28,961 nt of DNA. It comes from JBELHJ01 sp042091495. GTDB taxonomy: Bacteria; Bacteroidota; Bacteroidia; Flavobacteriales; Flavobacteriaceae. The position numbers and the translations under genes are program-made. The notes beneath the pieces are model-generated. The model made no database searches. It saw nothing but the letters and a program-made list of their open reading frames with translations, and was not told where the DNA came from. The stretch covers positions 1-28,961 of the forward strand of contig JBELHJ010000030.1 in assembly GCA_042091495.1 (NCBI GenBank), given 5' to 3'. Positions within the stretch are counted from its first letter, which is position 1. Each line of letters begins with the position of its first letter. Below, piece by piece: positions 1 to 5,731 of this stretch.

Positions 1-17
1 ACTAAATTTTATTAATT

Positions 18-1019
18 ATGAAAAAATTATTTAAAGCAGTAGCATTCTTATTAACAATTGGAGTGTTCGCACAAGAAACAGAAGAAAAAGCTTTTACTAT
101 CAGTGGTTCAGTAGACGCCTATTTTCAAACTTATTTAACAGCTTCAGATGACAGTGGTCAAGCATTTGGAACAGCTTTTGCCGATCAAACTGGATTCGCA
201 TTGGGTATGGCTAATGTAATCTTCAGTTATGAAGGTGAAAGTGTTGGTGCTGTTGTTGACTTAGTAACTGGGCCAAGAGGTGCAGGTGCAACTTTCAACA
301 CTGATATTGTTGATGGTATTGTCAATCAAGCTTATGTTTATTGGAATGTTTCTGACAAAACCACTTTAACATTTGGTAGATGGAATACTTTTTTAGGCTA
401 TGAAGTTATTGCTCCAGCTTCAAATTTTAATTACAGTTGTTCGTATTTATTTTCAAACGGACCTTTCTCTCATATGGGTTTAAAAGCTGACTTTGCGCTA
501 TCTGATGATATTAGCTTAATGTTAGCAGTTACAAATCCATGGGATACTAACGATATATCTGCTACTGGTGAGTATGGTTTAGGTGTTCAACTAGGTTTTT
601 ATGGACAATACTTAAATCTGTATAATGATAGTGGAAGTAATGGCGGACTAGGTTTTGAAATTGACTACACTGGTGGATTCGATTTAACTGATAGTTTCTT
701 CTTAGGAATTAATGCAGCATATAATGATAACGATGGATCTGGTTTTTATGGAGCTGCGCTATATCCCCAAATATCAACTTCAGATGATTTCTCAATTGGT
801 TTAAGAGGTGAATTATTTGGACTTCATGGAGATGCTAATCCTAATGAAGAAAGTGTACTAGCTTTAACATTAACAGGAAGCTACGTTGTTGAAGATTTAA
901 TAATCAAGCCAGAAATAAGATTAGATTCATGGACTGATGCTACTCCATATATTGATAGCGACGGTGTTGCAACAGACAACTTAGCTGCATTTACTTTAGC
1001 TGCTATTTATTCTTTCTAA
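18..1019 (+). CDS. Outer-membrane beta-barrel porin (BBP2/OmpL-like)
   Basis: A 333-residue exported protein. Residues 1-18 form a signal peptide (lysines, hydrophobic core, cleavage after VFA before QETEE). The rest is alternating beta-strand sequence with many Gly, Asp, Asn and aromatic residues, and it ends in Phe, the usual terminal residue of outer-membrane barrels. The pattern 'GSVDAYFQTY' near the mature N-terminus and 'FGRWNTFLGYE' near residue 120 resembles the putative beta-barrel porin-2 family. It lies 26 nt before an ammonium transporter on the same strand, so it is probably co-transcribed and may let ammonium or other small solutes through the outer membrane; that role is inferred from context. 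Only 17 nt upstream are in the window, so its promoter cannot be judged. The gene looks complete. Confidence 0.8.
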   Translation: MKKLFKAVAFLLTIGVFAQETEEKAFTISGSVDAYFQTYLTASDDSGQAFGTAFADQTGFALGMANVIFSYEGESVGAVVDLVTGPRGAGATFNTDIVDGIVNQAYVYWNVSDKTTLTFGRWNTFLGYEVIAPASNFNYSCSYLFSNGPFSHMGLKADFALSDDISLMLAVTNPWDTNDISATGEYGLGVQLGFYGQYLNLYNDSGSNGGLGFEIDYTGGFDLTDSFFLGINAAYNDNDGSGFYGAALYPQISTSDDFSIGLRGELFGLHGDANPNEESVLALTLTGSYVVEDLIIKPEIRLDSWTDATPYIDSDGVATDNLAAFTLAAIYSF

Positions 1020-1045
1020 AACCAATTAACTAAACAAAATAAATT

Positions 1046-2314
1046 ATGATGATTAGTACTATTTTAAAACCCACAGCACTCTTTTTTGCAGATGGTGCTC
1101 TAGTAGACGGTGATGTTGGAATGTTATGGATGCTTTTATCCGGTATACTAGTGTTCCTAATGCAAGCAGGATTTACATTAGTTGAATCTGGATTTACAGA
1201 ATCTAAAAATGCAATTAATATTGCAATGAAAAACTTCCTTGATATAGGAGTTGGTTCTTTAACATACTGGTTTGTTGGTTACTCGTTAATGTACGGAGAT
1301 ACTAACGGATGGATAGCATGGAGCGGTTTAATGCAAGGAGAAGGTGCAGATCTTTTCTTCCAAACAGTATTTGCTGCAACTGCTGCAACTATAGTTTCTG
1401 GAGCTATTGCCGGTAGAACCAAGTATACTACATATGCTATTTTTACAGTGGTAATGACAGCTATAATTTATCCAATTTCAGGTGGATGGCAATGGAATGG
1501 TGGCGGATTTTTAGCCGAAATGGGATTCATTGATTTTGCTGGTTCTTCTATTGTACATTCAGTTGGTGGATGGGCTGCTTTAGTAGCTGCTGCCATGGTG
1601 GGCCCAAGAATTGGAAAATATGTTGATGGAAAATCTGTTGACAAACCTGGACACAATCTTATGTTAGCTACCTTAGGTGTATTTATTCTTTGGTTTGGCT
1701 GGTTTGGTTTCAACGGAGGATCTCAACTTGCATGGGGTGGTGGTGACGCTACTGGTGCATCAACTGTTGTCTTAATAACAAACTTAGCTGCTGCTGCAGG
1801 AGCCTTAGGTGCACTTTTGATTACATGGTTCAAAAATGGAAAACCAAATCTTGGCATGACCTTAAACGGTGCTCTTGCAGGTTTAGTTAGTATTACTGCC
1901 GGTTGTGGAAATATGACTGCTGGTGGAGCCGTACTAGCTGGATTAATTGGTGGTATTATCGTTGTATTCTCAATAGAGTTTATTGACAAAGTACTTAAAA
2001 TTGACGATGCTGTCGGTGCTGCTTCCGTTCATGGTGTTGCTGGTGCCTGGGGTACTCTAGTTATAGGCCTTTGGGGCGTAGATGGTGATACTGGTATTGG
2101 ATTTTTCAATGGTGGTGGTGCAGACCAATTAGGAGTACAAGCCTTAGGTGTTTTAGCGTATGCCATTTGGGCCATAGCATTAACAGCTATATTCTTCTTT
2201 ATCCTTAAGAAAACTATTGGTATAAGAGTTTCTGCTGAAGAAGAAGAAGTAGGATTAGATATATCTGAGCACGGTGAAATTGCCTACTCAGGAAAGAGAA
2301 CTAGAGAAATATAA
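1046..2314 (+). CDS. amt: Ammonium transporter 1 (Amt/MEP/Rh family)
   Basis: A 422-residue inner-membrane ammonium channel with about eleven hydrophobic helices. The twin pore histidines of the family are visible: His171 in 'FAGSSIVHSVGGW' and His329 in 'AASVHGVAGAWGT'. The acidic residue of the DFAGS motif, important for substrate recruitment, precedes the first histidine. The C-terminal tail (GIRVSAEEEE, then SEHG) resembles the cytosolic tail that contacts P-II proteins. It starts 26 nt after the porin and ends before a probable terminator, so porin and amt likely form one operon. The usual 'AERI'-type motif reads 'AGRT' here (Gly123), unlike the second transporter. ATG-ATG at 1046 and 1049 makes the exact start ambiguous by one codon. 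Confidence 0.95.
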   Translation: MMISTILKPTALFFADGALVDGDVGMLWMLLSGILVFLMQAGFTLVESGFTESKNAINIAMKNFLDIGVGSLTYWFVGYSLMYGDTNGWIAWSGLMQGEGADLFFQTVFAATAATIVSGAIAGRTKYTTYAIFTVVMTAIIYPISGGWQWNGGGFLAEMGFIDFAGSSIVHSVGGWAALVAAAMVGPRIGKYVDGKSVDKPGHNLMLATLGVFILWFGWFGFNGGSQLAWGGGDATGASTVVLITNLAAAAGALGALLITWFKNGKPNLGMTLNGALAGLVSITAGCGNMTAGGAVLAGLIGGIIVVFSIEFIDKVLKIDDAVGAASVHGVAGAWGTLVIGLWGVDGDTGIGFFNGGGADQLGVQALGVLAYAIWAIALTAIFFFILKKTIGIRVSAEEEEVGLDISEHGEIAYSGKRTREI

Positions 2315-2367
2315 TTTGAATTTGAAAGAAAAACCTTGAATTATTAGTTAATTTTTAGTTTTCGCGC

Positions 2368-2404
2368 AAAGGCTCTTCCAATAATGTGGAGGGCTTTTGT
2401 TGTG
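2368..2404 (+). terminator. Probable terminator after the porin-amt operon
   Basis: An imperfect hairpin with arms AAAGGCTCTTCC and GGAGGGCTTT (several G-U pairs and a bulge), apical loop around ATAATG, followed by a T-rich tail. It lies between amt 1 and glnK and would separate the two transcription units. The stem is imperfect, so the call is moderate. Confidence 0.5.
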
Positions 2405-2475
2405 AAAACAATTAATTAAACACCAAAAAAAATTTAAAATCGAAAACACTTAAATTTTAACTAAATAAATTAAAA

Positions 2476-2814
2476 ATGAAAAAAGTAGAAGCAATTATCA
2501 GAAAATCGAAATTTTCTGCTGTTAAAGAGGCCTTACATGAAGTAGGCGTCAACTTTTTCTCTTATTGGGATGTTACTGGATTAGGTAACGAAAAAGAAGG
2601 TCATGTGTATCGAGGTGTTTCATATAGCACCAGCGATATAAAAAGACGTTTTTTATCAATTGTTGTTAATGATGATTTCGAAGAGGTTACCATTGACACT
2701 ATTATAAAAGCTGCTGGCACTGGCGATGTTGGTGACGGTAAAATTTTTGTAAGTGATATCAAGGAAGCTTACAGAATAAGAACAGGAGAAAAAGGAGGAC
2801 AAACAATAAACTAA
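2476..2814 (+). CDS. glnK: P-II family nitrogen regulatory protein
   Basis: A 112-residue P-II signal protein, the usual family length. P-II trimers bind ATP/ADP and 2-oxoglutarate and block Amt channels through their T-loop. The N-terminus 'MKKVEAIIRKSKF' and the C-terminal 'GDGKIFV...YRIRTGE' block are diagnostic; the latter holds the nucleotide-binding Lys and Arg residues. The T-loop spans about residues 37-55 and includes Tyr50, aligned with the uridylylated tyrosine of enterobacterial P-II. The residue aligned with Gln39, which helps bind Mg-ATP and 2-oxoglutarate in canonical proteins, is Glu. The gene lies 4 nt before amt 2, the classical glnK-amtB pairing. An AT-rich leader of about 70 nt after the terminator carries no clear TAnnTTTG box and no recognisable -24/-12 promoter. 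Confidence 0.93.
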   Translation: MKKVEAIIRKSKFSAVKEALHEVGVNFFSYWDVTGLGNEKEGHVYRGVSYSTSDIKRRFLSIVVNDDFEEVTIDTIIKAAGTGDVGDGKIFVSDIKEAYRIRTGEKGGQTIN

Positions 2815-2818
2815 TATC

Positions 2819-4042
2819 ATGGAACAAGGATTATTTACAGCCAATAACGTATGGATGATGATCTGTACAGCACTCGTATTTTTTATGCATACTGGATTTG
2901 CTTTTTTAGAAATCGGGTTAACAAGAAAAAAGAACACTATTAATATTTTATTTAAAAATATATTTATTATAACAGTAGGTTTACTACTGTATTACATTGG
3001 AGGATTTAATTTAATGTACCCTGGATTTGCAGAAGGATCTGCTGGTGTATTTGAATTTGCTGGATTTGGAATCGCTTCGCCTGATAACGGAATGACCCCA
3101 GACTATGCTGATGGAGGATACACTTGGTGGACCGACTTTTTATTCCAAGGTATGTTTGCAGCCACAGCAGCAACAATCGTTTCTGGAGCCGTTGCTGAGC
3201 GTATAAAGATTGGACCATTTATGATATTTACGGTAATCTATGTTGGATTAGTGTACCCTATCGCAGGTTCATGGAAATGGGGAGGTGGATTCCTTGACCA
3301 ATTAGGATTCTATGATTTTGCCGGATCCACACTTGTGCATTCTGTAGGTGGATGGGCTGCTTTAGTAGCCGTTTACCTTCTTGGTTCAAGAATTGGAAAG
3401 TACAAAAATGGAAAGCCTCAGGCTATCCCTGGCCATAACATTCCATTAGCTACTGCTGGAGTGTTAATATTATGGCTAGGATGGTTTGGATTTAATGGCG
3501 GCTCTGTTTTATCTGCCGACCCAGAATTAACATCTTTAACTTTAGTTACAACCAGTTTAGCCGCTGCTGCCGGTGGCGTTGTTGCTGCTTTTGTTTCTTT
3601 CTTAAAATTCAAAAATTTAGATTTAACAATGTTCCTAAATGGTATTCTTGGAGGTTTAGTTGGTATTACAGCTGGTGCAGACCTTATGAGCCCAGAAGAT
3701 GCAATTATGATTGGAGGACTTGCAGGGGTAATAATTGTTTTTGCAGTTTCTGGCATTGATCGTTTAAGATTAGACGATCCTGTTGGTGCCATTGCTGTTC
3801 ACTTAGTATGTGGTATATGGGGAACACTTGCTGTTGGAATTTTTGGAGCTAAAGCAGGTGGAGAGCAACTTGTTGCGCAATTAACAGGGATTGCTGCTTA
3901 CGCTGCCATTTGTATCATCTCTTCTTTCTCCATATTCTTTACTTTAAAGAAAACTGTTGGTATAAGAGTTTCTGAAAAAGAGGAATTGGAAGGTCTTGAT
4001 TTACATGAGCACGGTATGGAAGCCTATGCTAATACAAAATAA
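2819..4042 (+). CDS. amtB: Ammonium transporter 2 (GlnK-linked Amt)
   Basis: A 407-residue Amt-family channel, paralogous to the transporter at 1046 but translationally linked to glnK (4-nt gap). Pore histidines are His174 (FAGSTLVHSVGGW) and His328 (AIAVHLVCGIWGT). The family motif AERI is intact (Glu127). The tail again carries GIRVSEKEE and an HEHG motif, as expected for a cytosolic P-II docking segment. It differs from copy 1 in a longer periplasmic-side loop after helix 2 (about residues 66-100) rich in Gly, Asp and Trp. A strong hairpin terminator follows 39 nt downstream. Expression is probably nitrogen-controlled by analogy with other glnK-amtB operons; no operator is evident. Confidence 0.95.
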   Translation: MEQGLFTANNVWMMICTALVFFMHTGFAFLEIGLTRKKNTINILFKNIFIITVGLLLYYIGGFNLMYPGFAEGSAGVFEFAGFGIASPDNGMTPDYADGGYTWWTDFLFQGMFAATAATIVSGAVAERIKIGPFMIFTVIYVGLVYPIAGSWKWGGGFLDQLGFYDFAGSTLVHSVGGWAALVAVYLLGSRIGKYKNGKPQAIPGHNIPLATAGVLILWLGWFGFNGGSVLSADPELTSLTLVTTSLAAAAGGVVAAFVSFLKFKNLDLTMFLNGILGGLVGITAGADLMSPEDAIMIGGLAGVIIVFAVSGIDRLRLDDPVGAIAVHLVCGIWGTLAVGIFGAKAGGEQLVAQLTGIAAYAAICIISSFSIFFTLKKTVGIRVSEKEELEGLDLHEHGMEAYANTK

Positions 4043-4080
4043 ACTACACAACTAATAAAAGACGTTTTTATTTTAATTGT

Positions 4081-4109
4081 AAAAGAGCGGTTTATCCGCT
4101 CTTTTTTTT
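4081..4109 (+). terminator. Strong intrinsic terminator of glnK-amtB
   Basis: A perfect 10-bp stem, AAAAGAGCGG paired with CCGCTCTTTT, a 5-nt loop TTTAT and a run of eight T. It closes the ammonium block just before the metK promoter. Confidence 0.92.
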
Positions 4110-4124
4110 GTTTAAAATTCATAT

Positions 4125-4154
4125 TTGTCAATAACAAATTTATATGTATTTTTG
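4125..4154 (+). promoter_or_regulatory. metK promoter (TTG-N19-TATTTTTG)
   Basis: TTG at 4125-4127 and TATTTTTG at 4147-4154 with 19 nt between them match the Bacteroidota/Flavobacterium sigma-A consensus TTG-N(17-23)-TAnnTTTG exactly. Transcription would begin near 4160, giving an untranslated leader of about 115 nt before the metK start at 4275. Confidence 0.7.
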
Positions 4155-4164
4155 AAATCTTGTT

Positions 4165-4252
4165 TAGAGGAAAAATTTGTTCTGATTGCAACCTCATTAA
4201 AAAATGCTAAAGCAGTTTATAATACTTCTCTAGCAAATTGCAATCAGTTTTT
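4165..4252 (+). promoter_or_regulatory. Structured metK leader RNA, candidate cis-regulator
   Basis: A perfect 10-bp inverted repeat, CTGATTGCAA at 4182-4191 and TTGCAATCAG at 4238-4247, encloses 46 nt and is followed directly by five T. A second stem nests inside: TGCTA at 4205-4209 with TAGCA at 4231-4235. Upstream TAGAG (4165-4169) could pair with CTCTA (4228-4232) in the inner loop, a possible pseudoknot, although CTCTA overlaps the inner stem. Position in a long leader of the SAM synthetase gene suggests regulation, perhaps by SAM, but I do not recognise a SAM-I core, and a match to SAM-II or other classes cannot be decided by eye. It may simply be an attenuator-like hairpin. Confidence 0.45.
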
Positions 4253-4274
4253 AATAATTATAAGATTAAATAGT

Positions 4275-5528
4275 ATGCCCTACTTATTTACATCAGAGAG
4301 TGTCTCTGAGGGACATCCAGACAAAATTGCTGATCAAATTAGTGATGCATTGATAGATAATTTCTTGGCATTTGATCCTGATTCAAAAGTTGCTTGTGAA
4401 ACTCTAGTGACTACGGGTCAAGTAATTTTAGCAGGAGAAGTAAAATCAAAAACCTATCTGGATGTTCAAAAAATAGCAAGAGACACCATAAATAAAATTG
4501 GATACACCAAAGGTGAATATATGTTTGATGGCAATTCATGTGGAGTTTTATCAGCAATACACGAACAATCTGAAGACATTAACCAAGGTGTTGATCGTGG
4601 AGAAAAACAAGAGCAAGGTGCTGGTGATCAAGGCATGATGTTTGGTTATGCTACCAACGAAACAGAAAACTATATGCCTTTAGCGTTAGATTTATCTCAT
4701 TTAATTCTCAAAGAGCTTGCAGAAATGCGCAGGGAGAATGATACAATCACTTATTTAAGACCAGACTCTAAAAGCCAGGTTACTATTGAATATAATGACG
4801 ACAACACACCTATTAGAATTGACGCCATAGTAATTTCTACCCAACATGATGCTTTTGCTGAAGATGACATAATGCTTGAGACCATAAGACAGGATATTAA
4901 ATCCAAGCTTATTCCAAGAGTTATATCAAAATTACCCGGTCATATTCAAAAATTATTTAATGATAATATCACTTATCATATCAACCCTACGGGTAAATTT
5001 GTCATTGGTGGACCGCACGGTGATACTGGATTAACAGGCAGAAAAATTATTGTAGATACCTATGGTGGTAAAGGGGCGCATGGTGGAGGTGCTTTTTCTG
5101 GAAAAGACCCTAGTAAAGTAGATCGAAGTGCTGCCTACGCTACCAGACACATAGCAAAGAACATGGTAGCTGCTGGAGTTTGCTCTGAAATCTTAGTCCA
5201 AGTTAGTTATGCCATTGGGGTTGTTGAACCTATGGGAATTTTTGTAGATACTTATGGTTCCTCTAATGTTAATTTAACTGATGGTGAAATTGCAAAAAAA
5301 GTAGCTCAAGTTTTTGAAATGACTCCTGCTGCTATTGAATCACGATTAAAACTAAGACAACCTATGTATAGTGAAACAGCCGCATACGGCCACATGGGTA
5401 GACAGAACCAGATCGTTCAAAAGACATTTGAACAACCTAATGGCAAATCTGTAACTCATGAGGTAGAATTATTTACATGGGAGAAACTAGATTATATTGA
5501 AAAGATCAAGAGGGCTTTTAAACTATAG
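4275..5528 (+). CDS. metK: S-adenosylmethionine synthetase
   Basis: Makes SAM from methionine and ATP in the cytoplasm. With the start at 4275 the protein is 417 residues and begins MPYLFTSESVSEGHPDKIAD, the standard N-terminus. Diagnostic motifs follow: 'GHPDK' with the catalytic His, the central 'GAGDQGMMFGYA' signature, 'GGPHGDTGLTGRKI', and 'GGGAFSGKDPSKVDRS' with the phosphate-binding lysines. The frame stays open upstream to 4125, but that extension has no family counterpart and coincides with the promoter and hairpin leader, so I reject it. The gene stands alone, ending at a hairpin terminator before the convergent tRNA-Tyr. Regulation through its leader is plausible. Confidence 0.97.
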   Translation: MPYLFTSESVSEGHPDKIADQISDALIDNFLAFDPDSKVACETLVTTGQVILAGEVKSKTYLDVQKIARDTINKIGYTKGEYMFDGNSCGVLSAIHEQSEDINQGVDRGEKQEQGAGDQGMMFGYATNETENYMPLALDLSHLILKELAEMRRENDTITYLRPDSKSQVTIEYNDDNTPIRIDAIVISTQHDAFAEDDIMLETIRQDIKSKLIPRVISKLPGHIQKLFNDNITYHINPTGKFVIGGPHGDTGLTGRKIIVDTYGGKGAHGGGAFSGKDPSKVDRSAAYATRHIAKNMVAAGVCSEILVQVSYAIGVVEPMGIFVDTYGSSNVNLTDGEIAKKVAQVFEMTPAAIESRLKLRQPMYSETAAYGHMGRQNQIVQKTFEQPNGKSVTHEVELFTWEKLDYIEKIKRAFKL

Positions 5529-5560
5529 TTTAATACTTTTTAATAATCATTAAAAAATAA

Positions 5561-5590
5561 AAAAAGCAAGCTCAAAGGCTTGCTTTTTTT
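5561..5590. terminator. Bidirectional terminator between metK and tRNA-Tyr
   Basis: GCAAGC (5566-5571), a 6-nt loop and GCTTGC (5578-5583), flanked by A5 on the left and T7 on the right. It can stop metK on the plus strand and tRNA-Tyr on the minus strand; the tRNA 3' end lies only 2 nt to the right. Confidence 0.85.
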
Positions 5591-5591
5591 G

Positions 5592-5673
<82 letters not shown>

Positions 5674-5684
5674 AAAACCGGGCG

Positions 5685-5714
5685 CAAATATATTATACTT
5701 TTTTACTTACACAA
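5685..5714 (-). promoter_or_regulatory. tRNA-Tyr promoter (TTG-N19-TATATTTG)
   Basis: On the minus strand, TTG (5714-5712) and TATATTTG (5692-5685) are separated by 19 nt and end 11 nt before the tRNA 5' end. This is an exact consensus match for the flavobacterial housekeeping sigma factor. Confidence 0.7.
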
Positions 5715-5731
5715 ATAAAAAATTAAATTAT

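Noticed and set aside
2397..2411. TTGTT-N5-AACAA inverted repeat as a Crp/Fnr-type operator
   Set aside because: Does not match the TGTGA-N6-TCACA or TTGAT-N4-ATCAA consensus and overlaps a terminator tail; kept only as a minor note.
2403..2475. Sigma-54 promoter before glnK
   Set aside because: No TGGC-N8-TTGC type -24/-12 element is present in the leader.
3418..3792. Antisense open frame of 124 codons inside amtB
   Set aside because: Proline- and lysine-rich shadow frame opposite a conserved membrane protein gene; similar antisense frames lie opposite amt 1, lspA and fabD and none has a family match or start context.
4125..4274. In-frame N-terminal extension of MetK starting at TTG 4125
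   Set aside because: The extra 50 residues have no counterpart in MetK, the frame is open by chance in AT-rich DNA, and the segment overlaps the promoter and leader hairpin.
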